Shown here: one piece after another, positions 25,745 to 33,763 of the stretch
Numbering within the stretch: the first letter of the stretch is position 1
Layout: every line of letters begins with the position of its first letter
Source: Myroides sp. JBRI-B21084
Lineage (GTDB): Bacteria; Bacteroidota; Bacteroidia; Flavobacteriales; Flavobacteriaceae
Length of the DNA stretch: 64,000 bases
Assembly (NCBI RefSeq): GCF_030545015.1
Contig: NZ_CP120653.1
Location: 1,612,001 to 1,676,000 of the forward strand
Reading direction: 5' to 3'
The notes under the pieces: generated by a model
Seen by the model: only the letters and a program-made list of their open reading frames with translations
Told to the model about the DNA's origin: nothing
Database searches by the model: none
Position numbers and translations under genes: made by a program

Positions 25745-25764
25745 ATATCAAGTCGTTATTTTTT
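25731..25764. terminator. Bidirectional terminator between methyltransferase and mqo
   Basis: Fourteen-base perfect stem AAATAACGACTTGA / TCAAGTCGTTATTT with a three-base loop and flanking A/T runs. The TGA stop of the upstream gene is part of the stem. Confidence 0.88.
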
Positions 25765-27253
25765 AATATTTTAATTCTAACGTTTTAGAAGTTTCTGCTC
25801 TTAATTCTTTTAATAATTCCGGATGATCATTTAATTTTAATCCGAACGAAGGAATCATTTCTTTAAACTTAGCTTGCCATTCAGCAGATTTAAAATCGTT
25901 CACAAAACATTTTTCTATAAGTTTTAACATAATAGTTACTGTTGTTGAAGCACCAGGCGACGCCCCTAACAATACAGCCAAACTACCATCGGCAGCACTA
26001 ACCACCTCAGTTCCAAATGCTAATTCTGGCTTACCTTCACTATTACGTTTCATGGTTTGTACACGTTGACCAGCAATTTCTAAACGCCAATCTTTTGGAT
26101 TTGCATTTGGAAAATATTCTTTTAACGATGCCATTTTTTTATCTGGCGATGCTAATACTTCTGAAATTAAATATTTGGTTAATGCCATATTATCTAATCC
26201 TGCACCAACCATGGTTCCAATATTTCCGGTTGAAATTGAACTGAATAAATCCCAATACGAACCTGTTTTTAGAAATTTAGTTGAAAACCCTGCATATGGA
26301 CCAAACAATAACGATTTCTTTCCATTAACAAAACGGGTATCTAAATGTGGAACCGACATAGGCGGAGCACCAACCGAAGCTAATCCATACACTTTTGCAA
26401 AATGTTGTGCTGCCAAATTTTCATCTTCACAAACTAACCATTGTCCTGAAACTGGAAAACCACCGTATGAATTTCCTTCTGGAATTCCCGATTTTTTTAA
26501 CAATAAAATTGACGCTCCACCAGCACCTATAAAAACAAATTTAGTTTTAACAACTCTTTTTTCACCTGTTTTAATGTTCTTTACATAAACATTCCATTTG
26601 CCATCGGTAGTTTTTTTAAGGTCGTAAACTTCGGTATCAAAAGTAACATTTACACCGTTTTGATTTACCTGATGATTGATCATTTTACGAGTAAGTTCTC
26701 CAAAATTTACATCAGTACCCAAATCCATGTATGTTGCTGCAACTTTATCGTTTTCGTTGCGATTTTGCATAATTAAAGGCGCCCAATTTTGAATGGTAGC
26801 CTTATCTTCACTATAAAGCATGTTGCTAAATAGTGGTTGATTTTTTAACGCTTGATGACGCTTTTTTAAGAAATCTATATTTTTATCGCCCCATACAAAA
26901 CTCATGTGTGGTACAGAGTTTACAAATGATTTTGGCGATTGTATAATGTTTTTCTTAACAAGGTACGACCAAAATTGGCGTGACTCTTCAAACTGTTCAC
27001 AAATATCTAATGCTTTAGTTGTATCAATTACCCCGTTTTTTTCAGGTGTATAATTTAATTCACAAAAAGCAGCGTGTCCGGTTCCGGCATTATTCATTGC
27101 GTCAGAACTTTCATTTGCAGCACTATCTAAACGTTCAAAAATTTCAATAGTTGCATTGCTGTTTAATTCTTTTAACAACAATCCAAGTGTAGCACTCATT
27201 ATACCTGCACCTATTAATACAATATCGCTTTCTGTACCTTTATTTGTTAACAT
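25763..27253 (-). CDS. mqo: Malate:quinone oxidoreductase
   Basis: 496 residues. An N-terminal FAD-binding motif (IVLIGAGIMSATLG, 11-24) is followed by the Mqo-specific ERLDSAANESSDAMNNAGTG and by GFPVSGQWL, and the C-terminus has the LGASPGAST block. It oxidises malate to oxaloacetate at the inner membrane and passes electrons to menaquinone, replacing or supplementing NAD-linked malate dehydrogenase. Length and motifs are complete. It is monocistronic between a terminator and a 41-base gap from the upstream resolvase gene. Confidence 0.95.
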   Translation of the reverse strand: MLTNKGTESDIVLIGAGIMSATLGLLLKELNSNATIEIFERLDSAANESSDAMNNAGTGHAAFCELNYTPEKNGVIDTTKALDICEQFEESRQFWSYLVKKNIIQSPKSFVNSVPHMSFVWGDKNIDFLKKRHQALKNQPLFSNMLYSEDKATIQNWAPLIMQNRNENDKVAATYMDLGTDVNFGELTRKMINHQVNQNGVNVTFDTEVYDLKKTTDGKWNVYVKNIKTGEKRVVKTKFVFIGAGGASILLLKKSGIPEGNSYGGFPVSGQWLVCEDENLAAQHFAKVYGLASVGAPPMSVPHLDTRFVNGKKSLLFGPYAGFSTKFLKTGSYWDLFSSISTGNIGTMVGAGLDNMALTKYLISEVLASPDKKMASLKEYFPNANPKDWRLEIAGQRVQTMKRNSEGKPELAFGTEVVSAADGSLAVLLGASPGASTTVTIMLKLIEKCFVNDFKSAEWQAKFKEMIPSFGLKLNDHPELLKELRAETSKTLELKY

Positions 27254-27294
27254 TTTAAAATGATCTAAATTATTTTAAATTTTGGTTTTATGTT

Positions 27295-27699
27295 TTAAAA
27301 ACGTTGGCTACTCATATAATCTTGCAGCAAAATAGTAGCTGCAATTTCATCAAGCAATGCTTTATTTTGTCTTTGTTTTTTCTTTAAACCGCTATCAATC
27401 ATTGTTTGAAAAGCAATTTTAGATGTAAAGCGTTCATCTAACCTAACTAACTCTATTTCAGGAAATAGTTGAGTTAATTTTTCTACAAATTTATTAATTT
27501 CAGTAGCAATTGATGATGCTTCGTTATTTAATCTTTTAGGTTCACCAACAATTATTTTAGAAACGTTTTCTGTTTTTAAATAGGTTTCTAAAAAAGTAAA
27601 AACATTTTTTGTTTCAACAGTTGTTAAACCCGATGCAATTATTTGCAACTCATCGGTTACAGCAATTCCTGTACGTTTACTGCCATAATCAATGGCCAT
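27295..27699 (-). CDS. ruvX: Putative pre-16S rRNA nuclease / Holliday junction resolvase YqgF
   Basis: 134 residues of the RNase H-like fold. MAIDYGSKRTGIAVTD carries the first catalytic Asp (residue 4), VGEPKRLN the second block, and LDERFTS plus the C-terminal DEIAATILLQDYM the remaining acidic residues. The family matures the 5' end of 16S rRNA. The start is ATG 27699, ten bases after the purM stop; a TTG at 27723 would overlap purM and lengthen the protein beyond the usual size. Cotranscribed with purM. Confidence 0.9.
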   Translation of the reverse strand: MAIDYGSKRTGIAVTDELQIIASGLTTVETKNVFTFLETYLKTENVSKIIVGEPKRLNNEASSIATEINKFVEKLTQLFPEIELVRLDERFTSKIAFQTMIDSGLKKKQRQNKALLDEIAATILLQDYMSSQRF

Positions 27700-27709
27700 T
27701 AATCTGTTG

Positions 27710-28894
27710 TTATTCGTATTCAAAAGTTCCGTAAGCAGATTGAATGGTTAATTTTTTTGTATCAGCAGCTTCTACTCTACCAACTATTTGCGCATTAACA
27801 TTAAACGATTTAGAAATTTCTATAATATCATTTGCTACTTCAGGGGTTACGTATAATTCCATACGGTGTCCGCAGTTAAAAACCTGAAACATTTCTTTCC
27901 AACCTGTTTTTGATTCTTCTTGAATTAATTTAAATAAAGGAGGAATTGGAAATAAGTTATCTTTAATAACATGCACATTATCAACAAAATGCAACACTTT
28001 AGTTTGTGCACCACCTGAGCAATGTACCATACCGTGTATATTATTTGAAGCATATTTTGCTAAAATAGCCTTAATAATTGGTGCATAGGTACGTGTTGGT
28101 GAAAGTACTAATTTACCTGCGTTTATAGGTGCATCTTCTACCTCATCGGTTAATTTTTTTGTACCTGAATAAATTAAATCTTTAGGTACAGATGGGTCAA
28201 AACTTTCTGGATAATTTTCAGCTAAATAATGTGCGAAAACATCATGACGAGCAGAAGTTAAGCCGTTACTACCCATACCCCCGTTATATTCGGTTTCATA
28301 AGTTGCTTGGCCAAACGATTCTAATCCAACAATTACATCACCTGCTTGTATGTTTGCATTATCAATCACATCGCTGCGTTTCATTCGCGCTGTAACTGTA
28401 GAATCAACAATAATGGTACGTACAACATCTCCAACATCGGCAGTTTCACCACCTGTTGAATGTATAGTTACGCCAAATTGTTTTAAATCGTTGATTAATT
28501 CTTCCGTTCCATTAATAATAGCAGAAATTACTTCGCCCGGAACCAAATTTTTATTTCTACCAATGGTTGAAGATAGCATAATGTTATCGGTAGCACCAAC
28601 ACATAACAAATCATCAATATTCATTATTAAAGCATCTTGTGCAATGCCTTTCCATACAGATAAATCGCCTGTTTCTTTCCAATATAAATATGCTAACGAT
28701 GATTTTGTACCCGCACCATCGGCATGCATTATTAAACAATAATCTTCGTTATTTGTTAAATAATCGGGAACAATTTTACAGAAAGCTTTAGGAAATAAAC
28801 CTTTGTCAATGTTTTTAATTGCGTTGTGCACGTCTTCTTTTTGGGCAGATACACCGCGTTGCGCATAACGATTTGTACTATTATCTGAATTCAT
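27710..28894 (-). CDS. purM: Phosphoribosylformylglycinamidine cyclo-ligase (AIR synthase)
   Basis: 394 residues, the long PurM form usual in Bacteroidota. It shows RYAQRGVSAQKEDVHNAI at the start, MHADGAGTKSSLAYLYW and GGETADVGDVVRTI with the metal- and phosphate-binding residues, GLESFGQATYETEYNGG mid-way and MVHCSGGAQTKV near residue 290. It closes the imidazole ring in purine synthesis. The start is ATG 28894; the TTG eight codons upstream lies inside the predicted -7 element. Confidence 0.93.
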   Translation of the reverse strand: MNSDNSTNRYAQRGVSAQKEDVHNAIKNIDKGLFPKAFCKIVPDYLTNNEDYCLIMHADGAGTKSSLAYLYWKETGDLSVWKGIAQDALIMNIDDLLCVGATDNIMLSSTIGRNKNLVPGEVISAIINGTEELINDLKQFGVTIHSTGGETADVGDVVRTIIVDSTVTARMKRSDVIDNANIQAGDVIVGLESFGQATYETEYNGGMGSNGLTSARHDVFAHYLAENYPESFDPSVPKDLIYSGTKKLTDEVEDAPINAGKLVLSPTRTYAPIIKAILAKYASNNIHGMVHCSGGAQTKVLHFVDNVHVIKDNLFPIPPLFKLIQEESKTGWKEMFQVFNCGHRMELYVTPEVANDIIEISKSFNVNAQIVGRVEAADTKKLTIQSAYGTFEYE

Positions 28895-28915
28895 ATATTT
28901 TGTTGTGTTGCTGTG

Positions 28916-28946
28916 CAAATTTACACTTAAAATGAATGTTTTGCAA
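28916..28946 (-). promoter_or_regulatory. Predicted purM promoter (TTG-N20-TAAATTTG)
   Basis: On the minus strand TTG (28946-28944), 20 bases, then TAAATTTG (28923-28916), a full match to the flavobacterial consensus. Transcription would start near 28911, about 17 bases before the ATG. Confidence 0.65.
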
Positions 28947-29061
28947 TGTAATAAGCAAATAAAATATTTTATTTAAAATCTTTTAGTTTTAAACCATATT
29001 AAATTGTGTTTTTATTCATGTAATTAATATTTTTTCATGCAGAAAAAAAAATAGTTGTAAA

Positions 29062-29090
29062 TAAAAAGGTTTCGGTAAAAACCGAAACCT
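29062..29090 (-). terminator. Terminator after the FecA-like receptor gene
   Basis: AGGTTTCGGT / ACCGAAACCT perfect ten-base stem with a four-base loop; on the minus strand it is followed by a short T-run. Confidence 0.8.
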
Positions 29091-29113
29091 AAAAATATGA
29101 ATTTATCTATTTT

Positions 29114-31336
29114 TTAAAATTGAACTGTAACTCCAGTGTTTATTGCAAATGGCATACCCGGACGTAAACCAGCTGGTACACGCGCAACTGCATATTTATT
29201 GTTTAATACATTTAAAATTTGTGCATTAAAAGTAAGATACTTATTAATTTGGTAACTGCTTGCAAAATCAAAAACTAAAAAGCTATTAATTTTAGCATTT
29301 TCAACCAAAGTACCTTGTCCCGATTTTGTTCTAAATGCACCATTATATCGCGCATTCAGATACGCTTTAAAATTATTGTTCTCTAAACCTAAACTTGCAC
29401 TAAAAACGTGTTTAGGAATATACGGAATTTCATCGCCAACTGTAACATTTCCCCAAGCTTCTACCCCGCTGCTAAAATTACTTTTAAGTTCGGTTTGTGT
29501 AAAAGTATAATTAAAAGTAAAAGGAACTTTAAATTCTTTGGTTGCTGCAAAATCATAACCAATTAAAACTTCAAAACCTGTAACTGTAGCTTTACCAGCG
29601 TTAAATAAATCACCTTCACCAGTTCCACCAACTGCATTAGTATCGGCACCTAACATATTTGAATAGGAGTTGTTAAAAAATACAACTTCAGTTGATAGTG
29701 CATTTTTGTTATAGCGTGATCCTATTTCAAAATTAATACTTTCTTCAGGTTTTTGACCTTTTTTAACTCCTGGAGGTGCAAATCCTTTATGTACGCTGGC
29801 AAAAATTGATGTGTTATTGTTAAATGTAAATAATGTACTAATACCTGGAATAACCACATCTGCATTGTTTTGATTAACCGTTGTTGGCAATGTTGCATTG
29901 CGTTCAGGATTTGCTGTTCCAAAATCGACACTTGTAAATCTCATACTTTCGTAACGCATCCCTGGTGACACCTTTAATTTATTATAAGTTAAATTATAAA
30001 GTGCGTAGGTAGCAAAAGTGTAGCCGTTTGTAATTAAATTGGTTTGTGTACCTGGAACACCCGCCGATGTTTTTATTAATTTTTTATCGCGAATGGTGTA
30101 TCCATCTGTCCAATGAAAACGATCTTCTGATTCTTCATGGTATCTAATTCCTAAATCTAAATCGTGTTTTAATGTATTGCTATTAAATTTAAAATTTGCT
30201 ACAGTTTGTAAACCAGTTGTTTGATATTCGCGATTATTTGCACGGTAACGAAGTGAATTATCTGTACCGTTTGTTGCACCCGTTAATAAATTGTATGCAT
30301 CTGGGTATTTATTTGGGTCTTGAAGTACATTAGCTAATGACAAGTTTTCATCGTTTAATCTAATATCATTCAATTTATACCAATTACGTTTAAAGTTATT
30401 GCGATATACTTTTGTAGTTACATTTATATTTTTTGTAGGTTTAATAACATGTGTAGCCATAAATTGAAAATGTTCAGTTGCAATTTGATCATTTTCCGAA
30501 GCGATGTATCTTCTTTTATGGTTCGATTTAAAATCATCATCTGTTAATCCTAAATAAGTTTCGTTTGCAGTTTCTTCAGAATATTGTAATTTTAACATTA
30601 ATGATTGATATACTTTTGCATTATATTTAGAATTAACTCTGAATTTTGCTAAATAATCATTTCCAGAAAAACCGGTATTTTTATTACTAAAATCTATTTT
30701 TTTAAAACCGTCCGAAGTTCTATTATTGTATTCTATTAAATACCCAAGTGTTTCATTAGCATCACCTACATTAAAATAGGCATTTCTAGTGTTGAAACTT
30801 CCATAATTAAATTGTGCTTTTCCTTTAAAATAGTTTGGAATTTGAGTTGAAACCAAGTTAATTGCACCGCCAGTTGTAAAAGGTCCATATTGAATTTGAC
30901 TACTTCCTTTTAAAATTTCAATAGCTTGAATGCGATTTATAGTAGGAAAATAATACGCTTCTGATGCTATGTATGGCGCAGGTGCAATTAAAACCCCATC
31001 TTCCATTAACGATATTTTAGATGTACGTGTAGGTGCAGTACCACGCAAACCAATACTTGGTCGCTGTCCAAAACCTTCTTCATCTACGATTGTAATTCCA
31101 GGTACACTTTGTAAAATTCTATTTACATCGGTATATTTAAAACGCGCAATTTCTTCTGGCGATATAAAATAATTAGTTCCCGATTGATTTTTTGATTTAA
31201 ACTTACTGCCTATTTCGGCATCAGTAATTATTATTATTTCTTTTAACTGAGTTGAATCAATTGTTTGATTAACTTCTTGAGCAAATGCTGAATTAAAAAA
31301 AGGAATACTAATAGCTAGAATTGTAATTTTCTTCAT
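29114..31336 (-). CDS. TonB-dependent outer-membrane receptor, FecA-like
   Basis: 740 residues: a signal peptide (1-20), a short N-terminal extension holding the TonB-box region (LKEIIIITD), a plug domain (about 55-165) with RILQSVPGITIVDEEG and LMEDGVLIAPAPYIASEAYY, and a 22-strand barrel ending in INTGVTVQF with the terminal Phe. The plug sequence resembles ferric-citrate (FecA) receptors. No carboxypeptidase-regulatory domain and no SusD-like partner is adjacent, so it probably imports iron chelates. Monocistronic, with a TACATTTG element upstream and a terminator downstream. Expected regulation by iron is inference only; no Fur box was identified. Confidence 0.85.
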   Translation of the reverse strand: MKKITILAISIPFFNSAFAQEVNQTIDSTQLKEIIIITDAEIGSKFKSKNQSGTNYFISPEEIARFKYTDVNRILQSVPGITIVDEEGFGQRPSIGLRGTAPTRTSKISLMEDGVLIAPAPYIASEAYYFPTINRIQAIEILKGSSQIQYGPFTTGGAINLVSTQIPNYFKGKAQFNYGSFNTRNAYFNVGDANETLGYLIEYNNRTSDGFKKIDFSNKNTGFSGNDYLAKFRVNSKYNAKVYQSLMLKLQYSEETANETYLGLTDDDFKSNHKRRYIASENDQIATEHFQFMATHVIKPTKNINVTTKVYRNNFKRNWYKLNDIRLNDENLSLANVLQDPNKYPDAYNLLTGATNGTDNSLRYRANNREYQTTGLQTVANFKFNSNTLKHDLDLGIRYHEESEDRFHWTDGYTIRDKKLIKTSAGVPGTQTNLITNGYTFATYALYNLTYNKLKVSPGMRYESMRFTSVDFGTANPERNATLPTTVNQNNADVVIPGISTLFTFNNNTSIFASVHKGFAPPGVKKGQKPEESINFEIGSRYNKNALSTEVVFFNNSYSNMLGADTNAVGGTGEGDLFNAGKATVTGFEVLIGYDFAATKEFKVPFTFNYTFTQTELKSNFSSGVEAWGNVTVGDEIPYIPKHVFSASLGLENNNFKAYLNARYNGAFRTKSGQGTLVENAKINSFLVFDFASSYQINKYLTFNAQILNVLNNKYAVARVPAGLRPGMPFAINTGVTVQF

Positions 31337-31355
31337 GAATCATTAAAATTTGACG

Positions 31356-31363
31356 CAAATGTA
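31356..31363 (-). promoter_or_regulatory. Predicted -7 element for the TonB receptor
   Basis: TACATTTG on the minus strand, 20 bases before the ATG at 31336. No clear -33 TTG. Confidence 0.45.
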
Positions 31364-31458
31364 TTAATTTAGAATTAATAAAAATAATATTTCTAATCAA
31401 AATGAAACACAAAAATCACAAAACAATATAAATCAATTAGTTATATTTATAATTAGAT

Positions 31459-32211
31459 TTAGTATAAATTATTTTTTAAAATAGTTGTAGCATCAGCTTG
31501 TGCTTTTGGTAATATCGTAATATCAGCAAGTTGCACATGTTTTGGCTGATTTACAGCAAAAGCAATGGTTTCTGCAATATCCTCTGCTTTTAATGGATCA
31601 AACCCTTCATAAACTTTAGTTGCTTTTTGAGTATCGCCTTTAAAACGCACCAATGAAAACTCGGTTTCTACGACACCTGGTGCAATTGATGTAACTTTAA
31701 TTCCCAACGGTAAAAAATCTAATCGCATGCCTTTGGTCAGCGCTTCAACAGCCCATTTAGATGCGCAATATGTAGCCCCATTTGTATATGCTTGTTTACC
31801 AGCAATGGAAGAAATATTAATAATATGCGCATTTTCAGAATTCTGCAAATAAGGTAAGCATGCTTTAGTAACATATATAACCCCCTTTACATTACTATCT
31901 ATCATTGCATCTAAATCATTCAAATCAGCGTCTTGAAAACTTGCTAAACCGTGAGCATTACCGGCATTGTTAATTAAAACATCAATATTTTGCCACTCTT
32001 TTGGAAGGTTTTCAAACGATTTAAAAACGTCATCTTTATGTACAACATCAAAATTTAAAAGGTAACACTCTGTATTAGTTAACTCAGCTTTAAGTTGAAG
32101 CAGTTTTTCATTTCTTCTTCCGCATAATATCAATCTATTGTTGTTTGCTAAAGCTTTTGCAGTAGCGTAACCAATACCAGAACTTGCTCCTGTAATTAAA
32201 ATTGTTTTCAT
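31459..32211 (-). CDS. Short-chain dehydrogenase/reductase, YdfG-like
   Basis: 250 residues. The cofactor loop TGASSGIG (7-14) and the Arg-Arg in CGRRNEK (30-36) point to NADP(H). NNAG is at 81-84, with Ser134/135, Tyr148 and Lys152 as the catalytic set. The C-terminal ADITILPKAQA resembles the YdfG group of NADP-dependent 3-hydroxy acid (serine/threonine, malonic semialdehyde) reductases. Divergent from an AraC-type regulator across a 215-base gap with a hairpin, so the regulator may control it. The family is firm; the substrate is inferred. Confidence 0.85.
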   Translation of the reverse strand: MKTILITGASSGIGYATAKALANNNRLILCGRRNEKLLQLKAELTNTECYLLNFDVVHKDDVFKSFENLPKEWQNIDVLINNAGNAHGLASFQDADLNDLDAMIDSNVKGVIYVTKACLPYLQNSENAHIINISSIAGKQAYTNGATYCASKWAVEALTKGMRLDFLPLGIKVTSIAPGVVETEFSLVRFKGDTQKATKVYEGFDPLKAEDIAETIAFAVNQPKHVQLADITILPKAQADATTILKNNLY

Positions 32212-32227
32212 AGTTTTTTGTAAAAAA

Positions 32228-32235
32228 CAAATTTA
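32228..32235 (-). promoter_or_regulatory. Predicted -7 element for the SDR gene
   Basis: TAAATTTG on the minus strand, 17 bases before the ATG at 32211; implies a very short leader. Confidence 0.45.
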
Positions 32236-32313
32236 AAAAGATTTTTAGTATACTTAATAGCTATTTTAGATATGAATTTAAAAAAAAATGATTGCTTTTG
32301 TTTATATTTAAAA

Positions 32314-32344
32314 AAAGATTGCCCAGTAGGTCTAAGCAATCTTT
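32314..32344. other. Hairpin in the SDR/AraC intergenic region
   Basis: AAAGATTGC / GCAATCTTT stem with a 13-base loop. T-run only on the minus strand, so it could end a leftward transcript, but no gene reads into it. A 13-codon frame (32356-32397) follows on the plus strand ahead of the AraC gene. Confidence 0.4.
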
Positions 32345-32426
32345 AAAAAATAAATATGAAATACAAAGTTTTGTTTGTAACAAACCAAAGTTATTGATTT
32401 ATAATTAATTACACAAAATATTTAAC

Positions 32427-33311
32427 ATGAATGAAATTGAATTGTTAAAAATTAATGATTTTAAAAACACAAATAGTGAAAATTCTATTTATGCAAACAC
32501 GATACTAAATCACTTACAACTGCATCATTCACGTATTGAAAAGCCGCATAAACATAATTTTTATGCAGTATTTTTATTTACAAAAGGTACAGGAATTCAT
32601 GAAATAGATTTTAATCAATATAAAGTAAATCCGGGTTCGGTATTTTTTTTACAGCCAGGGCAAACACACTCTTGGGAATTGTCTGAGGATGCAGATGGTT
32701 TTTTATTTTTTCATTCGACCGATTTTTATGAAACGGCTTATTTAAATCATTCTATAAAAGATTTTCCATTTTTTGAATCGAATTTTACAGAAAAACATAT
32801 TTTTTTAAACGAAGAACAACTTAAAATTATTCAATTAATATTTGTAAATCTTTATACTGAAACGCTTAAGCAACAAAAAAAATACAAACAATTTATTTTA
32901 ACATACATTACACAAATCTATATATATTTAAACCGTTTACATGAAAGTCAAAATCAAAACAACAATATACTTTTAAAACATTATCAAAATGTGTTTTCTA
33001 ATTTTGAAAAACTAGTCGACAGTTTATTTAAAGAAAATAAATCGGCAAGTAAATACGCAGATTTATTAAATATTACACAAAAGCATTTAAATAGAATTGT
33101 ACAAACTGTAACTCAAAAAACCACTACCCAAATTATTACAGACCGAGTTATTTTAGAAGCAAAACGCGAGTTGCTTTACACCAATCTATCATTAAAAGAA
33201 ATAGCTTTAAAATTAGGTTATACAGATTATACATACTTCTCGCGACTGTTTAAAAAACATTCAGGAATAAAAGCATCTGAATTTAAAAAGCACTATAATT
33301 TAGAAGAATAA
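32427..33311 (+). CDS. AraC-family transcriptional regulator
   Basis: 294 residues. The N-terminal cupin-like sensor domain (about 20-120) shows HKHNFYAVFLFTKGTGIHEI and GSVFFLQPGQTHSW; the C-terminal double helix-turn-helix (about 195-290) has ASKYADLLNITQKHLNRIVQ and LKEIALKLGYTDYTYFSRLF, ending KASEFKKHY. This layout binds a small ligand and activates transcription. The likely target is the divergent SDR gene or an unlinked gene. Its stop codon abuts the DUF983 stop with no gap (convergent). Confidence 0.92.
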   Translation: MNEIELLKINDFKNTNSENSIYANTILNHLQLHHSRIEKPHKHNFYAVFLFTKGTGIHEIDFNQYKVNPGSVFFLQPGQTHSWELSEDADGFLFFHSTDFYETAYLNHSIKDFPFFESNFTEKHIFLNEEQLKIIQLIFVNLYTETLKQQKKYKQFILTYITQIYIYLNRLHESQNQNNNILLKHYQNVFSNFEKLVDSLFKENKSASKYADLLNITQKHLNRIVQTVTQKTTTQIITDRVILEAKRELLYTNLSLKEIALKLGYTDYTYFSRLFKKHSGIKASEFKKHYNLEE

Positions 33312-33671
33312 CTATTGCTCGTTTTCATTTTTATAAAATAAATTAAGCCACATTAAACGCGACATACGGTAATTAAATGTAGACATTAACAAGATTACTA
33401 CAACAACACCAATAAAAATATTTAAAAAATTTACTTTTAAAAGTAACCCTAATACAAAAACAGCAACCATTTCTGCAACTGTTAAAGCGTAACTCATGTA
33501 CATTCCACCGTAATAAAACCCAGGTTCTGGATGATAGGAATACCCACATTTAGAACAATTTTCATGCATTACTGGCATTTCTAATAATAACGGATTTCCT
33601 TTTTTCTTAAAAACTTTTGTTTGTCCACATTTAGGACAAGTACCGCTTAAAACTTTAGTTACGTAAGACAT
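33312..33671 (-). CDS. DUF983 family membrane protein with zinc ribbon
   Basis: 119 residues. The N-terminus has two CxxC knuckles (CPKCGQ at 12-17 and CSKCGYSYHPEPGFYYGGMY at about 39-58), followed by two membrane helices. This is the exact DUF983 pattern, including PEPGFYYG. Function unknown; members of other phyla sit near cytochrome oxidase genes, but here there is no such context. A TATCTTTG element precedes it. Confidence 0.85.
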   Translation of the reverse strand: MSYVTKVLSGTCPKCGQTKVFKKKGNPLLLEMPVMHENCSKCGYSYHPEPGFYYGGMYMSYALTVAEMVAVFVLGLLLKVNFLNIFIGVVVVILLMSTFNYRMSRLMWLNLFYKNENEQ

Positions 33672-33688
33672 TTCTTATTAATTTTGTA

Positions 33689-33696
33689 CAAAGATA
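33689..33696 (-). promoter_or_regulatory. Predicted -7 element for the DUF983 gene
   Basis: TATCTTTG on the minus strand, an exact TAnnTTTG match 18 bases before the ATG at 33671. Confidence 0.45.
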
Positions 33697-33763
33697 CAGT
33701 TAAATGTTTTTTTTTGTGCTTAAAAAAAATCGCAATTAGTTGTACTTTTCAGACATTATTATC

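Noticed and set aside
26175..26588. 137-codon open frame on the plus strand inside mqo
   Set aside because: Fully antisense to a well-supported gene, with no promoter and no recognisable protein motif. Same verdict for long antisense frames in purM (28350-28742) and pepD (41392-41859).
27700..27723. TTG start of the YqgF gene overlapping purM
   Set aside because: MAIDYGSKRTG at ATG 27699 is the family's normal start, and spacing from purM is natural.
29114..31336. Fur box before the FecA-like receptor
   Set aside because: The spacer is AT-rich but no 19-base palindrome resembling a Fur site could be made out.
32356..32397. 13-codon frame ahead of the AraC gene as a leader peptide gene
   Set aside because: Too short, no regulatory codon run, and no attenuator-like alternative fold; kept only as part of a low-interest observation.
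33740..33763. TTG start for the RluA-type synthase
   Set aside because: Adds eight residues with no support; the ATG at 33764 is preferred.
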